This document shows positions 43,173-52,316 of a DNA stretch of 64,000 bases, in pieces. A program made the position numbers and the translations under genes. The notes beneath the pieces are model-generated. The model ran no database searches and was not told the origin of the DNA. It worked only from the letters and a program-made list of their open reading frames with translations. Position 1 is the stretch's first letter. Each line of letters begins with the position of its first letter. This DNA comes from SFHK01 sp964554795 (GTDB lineage: Bacteria > Bacillota > Clostridia > Christensenellales > Aristaeellaceae), in NCBI GenBank assembly GCA_964554795.1, contig CAZKQB010000006.1, positions 1-64,000 on the forward strand. Direction: 5' to 3'.

Positions 43173-44180
43173 TCATGGCAGCGCATTTTCTTTCGTCAGC
43201 ATGGCGCTGATTTCTGATAGCGCCTGACGTTCGATATCTGCGTCCGTGCATTTTTGCACATAGAACCGCCCGTTTCGAAAGCCGGAATAGCGCAGGTAGG
43301 CCTCCTGTGAAACCATCGTTTCGAAAAGCCGGTTTTCCTCATAGTGCGCGGTGTAGATGTGCGGCGCATAGAGCTTTGCCAGATACGGATAGGTTGTATA
43401 CATACGCATGTTCGCGCGGTCATCCAGACTCATTAGAAGCAACGGGAAGGTTCCACAGCAGCCGGATTCGACAATGTGGATTTTTCTCGCGTCAATATCT
43501 GCCAGCATGCCGCGCAGACAGGTTTCTGCCTGCGGGTATTTGCTGAGGGTTTTCCGTATATCCAGCAAAACGATGCGGGCAAAGGACGGAAAATCGGTGC
43601 AGCCGACTTCCAGTGCACGGTAAACCGCTGCCCGGATTTCATCGTCTGCGCTTGCTGTGCCTGTGAGCTCGGCGAAGGATTTGCGGCTGAGTAGCCATGC
43701 ATGTACGCGCGTCTGGCCCTTTCCGAGGAAGGTGGCGAGGGGCAGCAGCGTGTCACGAAGCAGGAAGATGTAAGCGGCATCGTCCTCATGTCCGATCCAC
43801 TGGCAGAAACGTTGCAGCTCTCGGATGAATGGCGCGTGGGAAATGTCAGGGACGCTTGCAGCAGCCTCCATGGCGCAATGAATCGCCTCTGAAAGCTCTA
43901 TTTCCTTCGAGGTGTACGAAAGCGTTTCCAGAGGAATCGTTTTTTCGGGAAGCGGAAACGGCTCGACATGATTTTGCTTCAGATAGCTCCGCAGAAAGGA
44001 GATGCCCTGATGCTCGGCTTCCAGATGCCGGTTCAGTTCGGTGTAACCCTCGTCCGCCAGATCGTCCAGCAGCTTGAGTAGCTGTCTGGCGCAGTAAACC
44101 GTTTCTGGTGTGGAAGGCGCTTCCTTCAGTGCTTGCAGCGACTGCCTATAGAAGCTCATAGAATAGGAAAGAAAGCTCAT
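43173..44180 (-). CDS. Protein of unknown function coupled to a TetR regulator
   Basis: A 335-residue soluble protein. I do not recognise a family. There is no signal peptide or clear membrane helix. It is rich in helices, with a Cys pair in ESGCCGTFPLLL and an aromatic C-terminal part (YLAKLYAPHIYTAHYEENRL). ATG 44180 overlaps the TetR stop (ATGA), which couples its translation to the regulator; a longer open frame lies inside that gene. The frame has normal codon use for the window. Confidence 0.65.
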   Translation of the reverse strand: MSFLSYSMSFYRQSLQALKEAPSTPETVYCARQLLKLLDDLADEGYTELNRHLEAEHQGISFLRSYLKQNHVEPFPLPEKTIPLETLSYTSKEIELSEAIHCAMEAAASVPDISHAPFIRELQRFCQWIGHEDDAAYIFLLRDTLLPLATFLGKGQTRVHAWLLSRKSFAELTGTASADDEIRAAVYRALEVGCTDFPSFARIVLLDIRKTLSKYPQAETCLRGMLADIDARKIHIVESGCCGTFPLLLMSLDDRANMRMYTTYPYLAKLYAPHIYTAHYEENRLFETMVSQEAYLRYSGFRNGRFYVQKCTDADIERQALSEISAMLTKENALP

Positions 44181-44773
44181 GACTGCATCTCCTGTCCGGT
44201 CGCCCCGCCGGCCTTGATCAGCTGCAGCATAGCGGAAAATTCCGTAGTCAGCATTTGGCTGAGTCTTTCCTCTGGGAAGCGGCAAACCCGTGTGGCGCAC
44301 AGCGCGCCGATTCCAAAGGTGTAAATCCAGACGTTTTCAAACAGCATTCGGGCCTCTGCTTCGGTCATCTCGTATTCCTTACGGAGCAGTGCAACGCAGG
44401 CGTTTGCCGTGGGGCCGAGCTCGCTGAATAGATCGTCAAACTGTACGGCACTGCGGTTTTCCTGCATGAACAGCAGCCGATAGAGCTTCGGCTCGTGCAT
44501 GCCGAACAGCACCATGCGCATGCCTACCTGCTTGAAAAGCGGCATATCCGGCATTGGATGCTCGGAGAAGCACTCGAAACGGTGCATTGCCGCAGTTCGA
44601 ACCGCATCCTGCACCTCCTTCATGCTGCGGAAAAAGGTGAAGATTGGCTGCGCGGAGCTGCCGAGTGCGTCGCCAAGTGCTTTGGCGGTCAGAGCTTCGG
44701 CGCCTTTTTCCGAAACAAGCTGCAGTGCTGTCGCAATGATCTCATCCCGTGTGAATTTCGGCTTGGGAGGCAT
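44177..44773 (-). CDS. TetR/AcrR family regulator
   Basis: A 198-residue protein with an N-terminal helix-turn-helix (TRDEIIATALQLVSEKG, then LTAKALGDALG, then FRSMKEV). The C-terminal ligand domain is typical in length. It heads a two-gene unit with the unknown 335-residue protein, and a palindrome (44805-44820) stands 32 bases before its start, so it may control itself. Confidence 0.9.
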   Translation of the reverse strand: MPPKPKFTRDEIIATALQLVSEKGAEALTAKALGDALGSSAQPIFTFFRSMKEVQDAVRTAAMHRFECFSEHPMPDMPLFKQVGMRMVLFGMHEPKLYRLLFMQENRSAVQFDDLFSELGPTANACVALLRKEYEMTEAEARMLFENVWIYTFGIGALCATRVCRFPEERLSQMLTTEFSAMLQLIKAGGATGQEMQS

Positions 44774-44804
44774 GTGAATTCATTCCTGTCTTACAATTAA
44801 AATA

Positions 44805-44820
44805 TACGTTTTGCAACGTA
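44805..44820. promoter_or_regulatory. Palindrome, possible TetR operator
   Basis: TACGTT-TTGC-AACGTA: perfect 6-base arms with a 4-base spacer, upstream of the 44177-44773 regulator. Confidence 0.5.
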
Positions 44821-45002
44821 CAGTTCAGCTTAAACCTGCGTTCAAGGAAAGTCAAGCATCTGCTACGGCATTCGTGAGATTTTACGTGTGCTGGCCGCGA
44901 AATTCAGCTTGTTTTGCTTGAAGCGTCTTCTGGCATCCCATGCAGCCAGACACACGGATGGCGTAGAAGGCAGGGGAAGGCGATTTTTATGCTCGTGGGC
45001 TA

Positions 45003-45031
45003 TTGATATCCTAACGCTGTTAGGATACAAT
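45003..45031 (+). promoter_or_regulatory. Promoter with TetR operator in its spacer
   Basis: TTGATA (45003-45008) and TACAAT (45026-45031) have a 17-base spacer. A perfect palindrome, TATCCTAAC-GCT-GTTAGGATA, covers 45007-45027 and so fills the spacer. A half site GTTAGGA recurs at 45044-45050. Binding of the regulator here would block RNA polymerase. Confidence 0.8.
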
Positions 45032-45064
45032 AAATCGAACGATGTTAGGAAAGAGGATGGGGAG

Positions 45065-45652
45065 ATGCTTCGAAAGGGACTGAGCAGGGAAGTGCTCTTT
45101 GATGCGACCAAACGGTTGATTGAGGAGAAAGGGGTTTCTGCATTCTCCATGCGTACCCTGGCAGAAAGGCTTGGCGTGAAGGCGGCTTCTTTGTATGCGC
45201 ATATCGAAAGCGTGGATGAGCTGTTTACGGAGGTGGGCATTTCTGCGCTGAATGATCAGAGAGAGGCGCAGATTTCCGCTGCCTGTGGAAAACCGCGAGA
45301 CGAGGCAGTTCTTGCGCTTGCGGATGCCTATCGCGCCTTTGCAAAGGCGCACGGTGAGCTGTACCGCCTGATCATGCAGATGCCCATGGGCAAGAATGAG
45401 GCGCTGAAAGCCGAAGCTATCATGACGGCTGAGCCGGCAATGCAGGTGCTTGCAGACTACCGAATCAGCATGGAACGCAGAATGCATTGGCAGCGGGTGT
45501 TGCGCGGCGTCATGCACGGCTTTGTTTCGCAGGAAGCCGCGGGATATTTTTCCCATTATCCGGTTGACTTGGAGGAAAGCTATCATCTGGCTGTACAGTG
45601 CGTAATTGACGGACTGCGTGAGGAGGAAGCATTAAATGAAAGAAATGCATGA
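45065..45652 (+). CDS. TetR/AcrR family regulator of the MATE exporter
   Basis: A 195-residue protein with a TetR helix-turn-helix (FDATKRLIEEKG, MRTLAERLGVKAASLYAHIES). The remaining part matches the TetR_C_33/WHG-type ligand domain in size. ATG 45065 has GGATGGGG before it; a longer open frame starts at 44888 but crosses the operator and promoter. The stop overlaps the MATE start by 17 bases. The operator in its own promoter points to autorepression and joint control of the exporter. Confidence 0.9.
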   Translation: MLRKGLSREVLFDATKRLIEEKGVSAFSMRTLAERLGVKAASLYAHIESVDELFTEVGISALNDQREAQISAACGKPRDEAVLALADAYRAFAKAHGELYRLIMQMPMGKNEALKAEAIMTAEPAMQVLADYRISMERRMHWQRVLRGVMHGFVSQEAAGYFSHYPVDLEESYHLAVQCVIDGLREEEALNERNA

Positions 45653-47012
45653 AAGAGCGAAGCTGTTTTCCGAAATGCCGGTGCACAGGGCGACCCTGAC
45701 GCTGATCATTCCAACCGTCATCAGCCAGCTGATCACCGTTGTATATAATATGGCGGATACCTTTTTCATTGGTCAGCTGGGCGACCCGCGGCAGGTGGCA
45801 GCGGCAACCGTCGCCATGCCCTGCTTTATGTTTCTGACGGCCTTTGCCAACCTGTTTGGGCTAGGTGGCTCCAGCCTGATTTCCCGCTGCCTTGGCTCGG
45901 GAAACCGGGAGAAGGCGATGCGGTGCGCCTCGTTTTGTATTTGGACAGGTGCGGTATCGGCGCTGATTTATGGTCTGCTGGTGGTGCTAGCGGAGCCGGT
46001 GTTGCTTCCGATTTTAGGCGCGTCTCCGGAAACATGGACGTACTGCAAACAATATATTCTCTGGACGATTGGCGTTGGCGCAGTTCCTACCGTGATGAAT
46101 GCGGAGCTGGCCCACCTGATTCGCGCGGAGGGCTACTCCAAGCCCGCCGGGTTTGGAGTAGCCCTTGGAGGCATACTGAATATCTTGTTGGATCCGCTTT
46201 TCATTTTTGCATTCAAGCTGGAAACTGCCGGCGCGGCGATTGCGACGATGCTTTCCAACCTGATCGCCATGGGTTATTTTCTGGGCTTTCTGTACCGCAT
46301 TCGAAAAACCACGGTTGTCACGCCTGATCCGAAAAAATTCACTCTGCGGGAGAGAATTCCTGTGGAGGTTCTGACGGTCGGTCTTCCGGGCTTTACCATG
46401 ACCATGATGTCTACCGTTTCAAATACGGTGCTGAACCATATCGTTGCAGCCTATTCCAGCACGTCCATCGCAGGAATGGGCATAGCCAAGAAGATTGACC
46501 TGCTGGCATATGCAATTGCGCAGGGCATGACGCAGGGTACGCTTCCGCTGATCGGCTACAATTATTCCTCTGGCAATCGGCGTCGCATGACGCAGGCGAT
46601 TCGCACGGCGCTTCTGTATAGCCTGCTGGTGGCGTGCGCCGGCGCACTGCTGCTGTGGTTCCTTGCGGTTCCTATTACTCGCTGCTTTATCAACAACGCG
46701 GATACGGTTCGCTATGGACAGAGCTTCCTAAAGATCATTTGTCTTGCCTGTCCTTCCACTGCAATCAATTTCATGGTTATCACGATTTTTCAGGCAACCG
46801 GACGCAGGCTGCAGCCACTGCTGCTTTCTCTGCTGCGCAAGGGTAGCCTTGACGTGGTGTTTATGATTTCGCTGAACCGTTTTGTCGGCATCGACGGCAT
46901 TGCATGGGCTACGCCTTTTGCTGATTGGCTTGTGCTGCTGATTTCGATTGCGTTGATTGTGCCGTATTTGAAGCGCCTGAATGCCGGGCAGGCCTGTTCA
47001 AGCGTCAATTAG
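45636..47012 (+). CDS. MATE family efflux transporter
   Basis: A 458-residue protein with 12 hydrophobic helices and MATE signatures (PTVISQLITVVYNMADTFFIG, LFGLGGSSLISRCLGSGN). It exports cationic compounds or drugs using Na+ or H+. Translation is coupled to the TetR regulator upstream (GAGGAGG at 45620). Confidence 0.93.
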   Translation: MKEMHERAKLFSEMPVHRATLTLIIPTVISQLITVVYNMADTFFIGQLGDPRQVAAATVAMPCFMFLTAFANLFGLGGSSLISRCLGSGNREKAMRCASFCIWTGAVSALIYGLLVVLAEPVLLPILGASPETWTYCKQYILWTIGVGAVPTVMNAELAHLIRAEGYSKPAGFGVALGGILNILLDPLFIFAFKLETAGAAIATMLSNLIAMGYFLGFLYRIRKTTVVTPDPKKFTLRERIPVEVLTVGLPGFTMTMMSTVSNTVLNHIVAAYSSTSIAGMGIAKKIDLLAYAIAQGMTQGTLPLIGYNYSSGNRRRMTQAIRTALLYSLLVACAGALLLWFLAVPITRCFINNADTVRYGQSFLKIICLACPSTAINFMVITIFQATGRRLQPLLLSLLRKGSLDVVFMISLNRFVGIDGIAWATPFADWLVLLISIALIVPYLKRLNAGQACSSVN

Positions 47013-47163
47013 GATATACAATATTCGGGATGCCCGGCGTTTGCCTTACCTCTGGCGAATCGGAAATGCGTTCCGCACAGTCATCGTTAGGGCATGCGGC
47101 ATTCTGAATATGTGGGCTTCGGCGCCTCAGGGAGGAAGTGCCTTGCGTTTTAGAATGGCGGAC

Positions 47164-47193
47164 TTGAAAAGATCTGTAGGAGGGTGGTATGAT
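47164..47193 (+). promoter_or_regulatory. Promoter of the SNF2 gene
   Basis: TTGAAA and TATGAT with an 18-base spacer, 50 bases before GTG 47244. Confidence 0.55.
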
Positions 47194-47243
47194 ATAGAAA
47201 AAGTGATGCTGCTTTAGCGACGGCAGAGAACGGGGGAGAATCG

Positions 47244-49976
47244 GTGGCGCAGGCATTTACATCCAAGGATGCCAGGCTTTTGCTTCAGGAGCACGAAGAG
47301 CTTACGGAGCAGCTTGCGGAAATTTGTGCGCTTTCGGACGAGAAAAAAGCGAACGCGGCTCGGCGAATCAACGAGCTGCTGTGGAAAAACGCATTTGCGG
47401 ATTTTGTGGATCAGGAGCTTGAGGCGGCGGAGGCGAGGGAGGCGCTTCCGGCTGCGCTGTATCCTCTGGCAGAGGAGCTGCATGCATACTCGTGGTCTGT
47501 GTTGATCTCGGGAACCGGCAGACAGCTGAACGAGGAATACGAGGGGAAAATTGCGCGCGAGAGGACGCATCTGCAGCGAGTAACGGGCGGACTTCGGCGG
47601 CTGTTTGCGTCGTCGGAGAGCAAGACGGCTGCGGGGGCGGCCTATCGGTATCTGCGTTCGGCGGCGCAGGGAACGTATGGGCGCGAGGTAGCGTCGCTTT
47701 TGCAGCAGGCAGAGGCGCTTGAGCAAGGTGATCGACGGGCGGCGATTGCGGACTTCCAGAGGAAGCGTTCCGATTATCGGGAGCTTTTGAGGGAGGTGTC
47801 GCCCAACGCAGAGCAGTCGGGGCAGCCGGTATTGCGCGTGGCGCGTCTGCTCGAAAAAAGCCGGGCGCTGCAGAAGGAAATCAATTATGCAAACAACGCC
47901 GTTTGCGAGAAAGAGAAGCTGGTCAAGGACTCCGTGGCACGCTTGCTTTTGTCGAAGTCGCTTGAGGTTCTAAGGAGCGTGCCTGTGGAGGAAATCGGGC
48001 GTGAGCACGCGGGCATTCGGTTCAAGGCACTAAGAGACAATGGCTACGAGACGGTGGCAGACGCGTATTGTGCGACGCAGTCGCAGCTTGAAGGTGTGCG
48101 CGGCATCAGCGAGGATGGAGCGCGGCTGATTCGGATGTGCGCGCGGGAATACGCCGAAAGGGTTATGTCAAATACGAAGATTCAGCTTTCGCTGGACGAT
48201 AAGAACCCCGACGCGACAAGGCTGGTATCGGCAATCTGCGATTACCGCCGGAGGAGTTCGCTTGTCGATTCGCTGGACGCGGAGATGCGCAAGGGAAGGA
48301 TCGAGCGTGCTGCGGATATGCTTCAGCGCATTGGAAACGGTGTTTCGTGGGCGTTTATGGACGTTGACGAAAGACAGAAATGCATTGCGGAGGAGCGATA
48401 TCTGACTGGGCTGCAGGCGGGGACGTATGCTCAGGAGGTGCTGAAGTGCACGCGAGAGCTGAGGGTGCTGCGGGATGCAGACGCGGAAACAGCATGGGAG
48501 GACTTTTCCCGGAGCAGTGTCTCCTTCTATACTACGCTCGAAACGCTTGTGCCCAGCGTACTCGGAAATGACGACGGGCACTATGGTCTTCCGGAGGACC
48601 TGGCGCGGGAAATTCAGGATGAGTGCTTCTTTCCGGACGGGATGAAGAGTGAACTGCGCCGGTATCAGGAGTGGGGCGTAAAGTACATCCTGCACCAGGA
48701 GCGCGTGCTGCTGGGCGATGAGATGGGCCTGGGAAAGACCGTGCAGGCGATTGCGGCGATGGTTTCCCTGCGCAACACCGGCGCGACGCACTTTATGGTG
48801 GTGTGTCCTGCCAGTGTTTTGCCCAACTGGTGCAGGGAGATCGAGAAGCATAGCCGCTTGCGTACAACAAAAATTTATGGGCCTGGACGCATGAGCGCGT
48901 TTAGGGAATGGAAGAGAAGCGGCGGCGTGGCCGTGACGAACTTTGAAACGACGGGCTATCTGAAGCTGGAGGATGGTTTCGCGTTTGATATGCTGGTCGT
49001 CGATGAGGCGCATTATATCAAGAACAATGAAGCGCAGCGCACGAAAAACGTAACGGCTCTCAGTGAGCATACAAAGCGTATCCTGTTTATGACGGGAACG
49101 GCGCTGGAAAACAAGGTGGACGAAATGATCGCCTTGATTCGGTTGCTGCGGCCGGATGTTGCTTCGCAGCTGCACGGCCTTGCGTTCATGGCCGCTGCAC
49201 CGCAGTTTCGGGAGAGGGTCGCGCCGGTGTACTATCGCCGCAAGCGCGAGGACGTGCCGACGGAGCTTCCCGAGCTGATCGAAAACCGGGAATGGTGCAC
49301 GCTTCTGCCGAAGGAAAAGGAAATCTACGAGGCCTCCCTTCGGAAAAAGCGCTATATGGAAATTCGGCGCGTATCATGGAATGCGGACGATTTGACGGCC
49401 TCCTGCAAGGCGAACCGGCTGAAGGAGCTTGTGGAGGAGACCGCGGAGGACGGGCGCAAGATCATCGTGTTTTCGTTCTTTTTGGAAACGATCGCGGCGG
49501 TGCGGACATGCCTTGGCGAGCGCTGCCTTCCGCAGATCAATGGCTCCGTTTCGCCGCAGCGCCGACAGGAGATTATCGACGAATTCGAGCGTGCGCCCGC
49601 AGGAACGGTGCTGCCTGCGCAGATTCAGTCCGGCGGCACGGGACTCAACATTCAGGCTGCGAGTGTGGTCATTCTATGCGAGCCGCAGCTGAAGCCGTCC
49701 ATCGAAAATCAGGCGATTTCCCGTGCCTACCGCATGGGGCAGGTGCGCAACGTGCTGGTGTATCGTCTGCTGTGTGAGAAGAGCATCGACGAGCGAATCA
49801 TGGAAATGCTCGAGGAAAAGCAAAGGATTTTTGACGCCTTCGCAGATGAATCCGTCTCCGCCGATGCTACGCAGAAGCAGGAAAATGAGATTGACGACAA
49901 GACGTTTGGAAAGCTTGTCACCGAGGAAATTGAGCGCATCAACGCGGAGAACGCAGCGCAGGCAGAAAGGGCGTGA
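47244..49976 (+). CDS. SNF2-family DNA translocase with novel N-terminal region
   Basis: A 910-residue protein. The C-terminal 480 residues are a SNF2 ATPase: Walker A GDEMGLGKT (491), DEAH near 586, then FMTGTALENK, FSFFLETI, and QSGGTGLNIQ with QAISRAYRMGQ. The first 430 residues are helical, with a helix-hairpin-helix-like piece (ALRDNGYETVADAYCATQSQ) near 260-305, and match no domain I know. It has no phage or defence neighbours. Start GTG follows GGGGGAG. Confidence 0.85.
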   Translation: MAQAFTSKDARLLLQEHEELTEQLAEICALSDEKKANAARRINELLWKNAFADFVDQELEAAEAREALPAALYPLAEELHAYSWSVLISGTGRQLNEEYEGKIARERTHLQRVTGGLRRLFASSESKTAAGAAYRYLRSAAQGTYGREVASLLQQAEALEQGDRRAAIADFQRKRSDYRELLREVSPNAEQSGQPVLRVARLLEKSRALQKEINYANNAVCEKEKLVKDSVARLLLSKSLEVLRSVPVEEIGREHAGIRFKALRDNGYETVADAYCATQSQLEGVRGISEDGARLIRMCAREYAERVMSNTKIQLSLDDKNPDATRLVSAICDYRRRSSLVDSLDAEMRKGRIERAADMLQRIGNGVSWAFMDVDERQKCIAEERYLTGLQAGTYAQEVLKCTRELRVLRDADAETAWEDFSRSSVSFYTTLETLVPSVLGNDDGHYGLPEDLAREIQDECFFPDGMKSELRRYQEWGVKYILHQERVLLGDEMGLGKTVQAIAAMVSLRNTGATHFMVVCPASVLPNWCREIEKHSRLRTTKIYGPGRMSAFREWKRSGGVAVTNFETTGYLKLEDGFAFDMLVVDEAHYIKNNEAQRTKNVTALSEHTKRILFMTGTALENKVDEMIALIRLLRPDVASQLHGLAFMAAAPQFRERVAPVYYRRKREDVPTELPELIENREWCTLLPKEKEIYEASLRKKRYMEIRRVSWNADDLTASCKANRLKELVEETAEDGRKIIVFSFFLETIAAVRTCLGERCLPQINGSVSPQRRQEIIDEFERAPAGTVLPAQIQSGGTGLNIQAASVVILCEPQLKPSIENQAISRAYRMGQVRNVLVYRLLCEKSIDERIMEMLEEKQRIFDAFADESVSADATQKQENEIDDKTFGKLVTEEIERINAENAAQAERA

Positions 49977-50115
49977 AGGAGGCCGATATGCACAGAGGCT
50001 TCAGCTTTGTAGACGACGCGGAGAAATTCTTTCTACAGATGAGAACAACGGCCGCACGACAATGCGCTTTTGACGACCGGCATCTGCGGGAGGATTCGCG
50101 GACACCGCAGGCGCG

Positions 50116-50451
50116 TCAGCCCTCCGGCAAAATCCAGTGCGTCAGGAAGCCGAGGTCTTCGGCAGTAACCTGCTCGCAGGCAACGCAGAACGGGATTTTG
50201 TTTCCGACGTAGAACACAAAGGCCAGCACGAGAGCAGGGGCAATCCACGCGATGCGAATGGCCCTTCCCCGGCGGCGGTTACAAAACGCGATGACGGTGC
50301 AGAGGACGAACGCGACGGCGGCTTCGACACAGAGAATAGAACCGCATTCGTTGTGCGTGATCTCATTGTAGGTTTCGAGCGAGACATACAGGTTGCCCAG
50401 CATGGCGAGCGGAATCACACACAGGAAGAAGAGCGCGAAAAACCGTTTCAT
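50116..50451 (-). CDS. Small membrane protein of unknown function
   Basis: A 111-residue protein with three hydrophobic segments: an N-terminal one with a Lys-Arg head (MKRFFALFFLCVIPLAMLG), one at about 43-57 and one at about 68-85. Several cysteines (HNECGS, FCVACE) suggest a disulphide. The minus-strand ATG is preceded by AAAGGAGA at good spacing, which makes it likely real. It is a single gene, convergent with the SNF2 gene. Confidence 0.6.
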   Translation of the reverse strand: MKRFFALFFLCVIPLAMLGNLYVSLETYNEITHNECGSILCVEAAVAFVLCTVIAFCNRRRGRAIRIAWIAPALVLAFVFYVGNKIPFCVACEQVTAEDLGFLTHWILPEG

Positions 50452-50535
50452 GGCAGAAGTCTCCTTTGCAAGACTGTAAATAGGATAGCACGGGCGCGAG
50501 GAAATGTCAAATCACTGAAAATGTGTAAAACGGCG

Positions 50536-50564
50536 TTGCTTTTCGCATCTTTTTCTGGTATAAT
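50536..50564 (+). promoter_or_regulatory. Promoter of rnpB
   Basis: TTGCTT and TATAAT with a 17-base spacer. The predicted start falls at about 50571, at the RNase P RNA 5' end. Confidence 0.7.
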
Positions 50565-50567
50565 CCC

Positions 50568-50927
50568 TGTGTTTGCGAGGTTGCCGGGCGGCCGCAGGCG
50601 CTTTATGCGCTTGAGGAAAGTCCGAGCACCACAGGGCAGGGTGCCGGTGAAATGCCGGCGGAGGCGACTTTAGGGAAAGTGCAACAGAGAGATACCGCGA
50701 AATCGCGCCCCGTGCGCGACCGCAAGGATGGAAAGGTGAGGTAAGAGCTCACCAGCGGCTTGGCGACTTGTCCGCTATGTAAACCCCACCCGGTGCAAGA
50801 TTGATAGAGACATATGCGGCGGCCCGTCGCGTCTCTTAGACATCGCTTGAGCCTGCTGGCAACTTCAGGCCTAGATAGATGGCCGCTCAAGACAGAACTC
50901 GGCTTACAGACATCACTCGCAAACACA
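50568..50927 (+). ncRNA. rnpB: RNase P RNA, class A type
   Basis: The conserved core GAGGAAAGTCCGAGC is near the 5' end. ACAGAGAGATACCGC and AAGGATGGAAAGGTGAGGTAAGAGCTCACC follow, and the 3' part AGATAGATGGCC then GACAGAACTCGGCTTA is the classic RNase P 3' core. The ends pair over 12 bases (TGTGTTTGCGAG with CTCGCAAACACA), forming P1. Ends are set by this stem. Confidence 0.95.
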
Positions 50928-50958
50928 TTTCGGAGGAGGATGCGTTCCTCCTCCGAAA
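50928..50958 (+). terminator. Hairpin after rnpB
   Basis: TTTCGGAGGAGGA and TCCTCCTCCGAAA form a 13-bp perfect stem with a 5-base loop. Only a weak T stretch follows, so termination may be partial and some transcripts could run into the MFS gene. Confidence 0.6.
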
Positions 50959-51016
50959 ATCTATGAATCGGGAAAATCGCGCAGGGCACGAGGGCTTGGC
51001 AGGGGAGGAAACGTGC

Positions 51017-52249
51017 GTGAAGCTCAGCTATAAGCACACGACGATTGCGTGCTATCTTGGAATGATTTCGCAGGCTATCGTGAACAATCTGGCGCCGCTT
51101 TTATTCATTATCTTTAAAGATGAATTCCGCGTGTCGGACGAGCAGCTGGGAAGGCTGATTTTGTTTAATTTCGGCACGCAGATTGTTGCCGATATTCTGG
51201 CAACGCGTTTTGCGGACCGCATGGGCTATCGGCTGACTGCACGGCTTGCCGAGGCCTTCTGTGCGGTTGGGCTGATACTGATGGGCATTCTGCCGCGCGT
51301 GGTTCCCAATCCCTATACGGGGCTGTGTGTGGCTGCCGTTCTGTATGCGCTGGGCGGCGGATTGATCGAGGTGGTTATAAGCCCGATCATTGAGTCCTTG
51401 CCGGGCGAGGCGAAGGACAAGGCCATGAGTCTTGCGCATTCGTTTTATTGCTGGGGGCAAATGGCGGTTGTGATTTTTACGACGCTGGCACTGACGCTTT
51501 TCGGGCGCGCAGCGTGGGCGTATCTGCCGCTGGCGTGGGCCATGATTCCGATTGGCAATTTCCTCCTGTTCCGCTGGGTACCGCTGATGCCTACCGTGCC
51601 GGAGGAAAAGCGCACGCGGATGGGAGAGCTGTTTAAAAACCGCGTGTTCATTATTGGCATGGTGATGATGATCTGCTCCGGCTCCAGCGAAATTGCCATG
51701 TCGCAGTGGTCGAGCTTGTTTGTGGAGGAAACGCTGGGCGTGAGCAAGACGCTGGGAGACCTGCTCGGGCCGTGCATGTTTGCGCTGACAATGGCGCTTG
51801 GGCGCATGTTCTATGGAATCAAGGGAGACAAAATCAACCTGGAGCGGATGCTGATGCTTTCTGCAGGTCTCTGCGTCGTGTGCTATGCTCTGACGGTATT
51901 TGTTCCGGCGCTGACGCTTGTGGGCTGCGCGTTGTGCGGCTTGTCGGTTGCCATAATGTGGCCGGGTACGCTGTCTGATGGCGCGAGGCGCTTTCCAATG
52001 GCGGGTACGGCGCTGTTTGGCCTGTATGCCATTTGCGGCGACATCGGCTGCTCGGTTGGTCCGTGGCTGACGGGCCTTGTGTCTGACCTGACACAAAAAA
52101 ACGAGAGCCTGCTTGCGTGGGGACGGACGGTCGGTTGGAATGCGGAAACGCTGGGACTGCGCGTTGGCCTTCTCACGGCAACGGTTTTCCCGCTGCTTCT
52201 TTTGATTTGCACCTTCCTATTGGCACGCAAGCCGAAGGAAAACCGGTAA
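51017..52249 (+). CDS. Major facilitator superfamily transporter
   Basis: A 410-residue protein with 12 helices. The MFS motif region FADRMGYRLTARLAEA lies after helix 2. The substrate is unknown; the plan (no long central loop) resembles sugar or small-solute transporters. The open frame starts at 50879 inside rnpB, so GTG 51017 with AGGGGAGG 8 bases upstream is the likely start. Confidence 0.85.
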   Translation: MKLSYKHTTIACYLGMISQAIVNNLAPLLFIIFKDEFRVSDEQLGRLILFNFGTQIVADILATRFADRMGYRLTARLAEAFCAVGLILMGILPRVVPNPYTGLCVAAVLYALGGGLIEVVISPIIESLPGEAKDKAMSLAHSFYCWGQMAVVIFTTLALTLFGRAAWAYLPLAWAMIPIGNFLLFRWVPLMPTVPEEKRTRMGELFKNRVFIIGMVMMICSGSSEIAMSQWSSLFVEETLGVSKTLGDLLGPCMFALTMALGRMFYGIKGDKINLERMLMLSAGLCVVCYALTVFVPALTLVGCALCGLSVAIMWPGTLSDGARRFPMAGTALFGLYAICGDIGCSVGPWLTGLVSDLTQKNESLLAWGRTVGWNAETLGLRVGLLTATVFPLLLLICTFLLARKPKENR

Positions 52250-52261
52250 TCACCGAAATCG

Positions 52262-52306
52262 AAAAACTCCCCGGACGGTTCATGGCAAGCCGTCCGGGGA
52301 GTTTCT
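52262..52306. terminator. Bidirectional terminator between the MFS gene and the lipoprotein
   Basis: AAACTCCCCGGACGG (52264-52278) pairs with CCGTCCGGGGAGTTT (52290-52304), a 15-bp perfect stem, with A/T runs on both sides. Confidence 0.9.
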
Positions 52307-52316
52307 GGTAGGAAAA

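Noticed and set aside
44888..45064. N-terminal extension of the TetR frame
   Set aside because: It crosses the promoter and operator; the helix-turn-helix protein begins at 45065.
49988..50212. Small plus-strand frame (MHRGFSFVDDAEKF) with GGAGG upstream
   Set aside because: It overlaps the opposite-strand membrane protein and soon becomes low-quality sequence. It could be the start of a lost gene, but there is too little to call.
50879..51016. N-terminal extension of the MFS frame
   Set aside because: It lies in the 3' end of rnpB and its hairpin.
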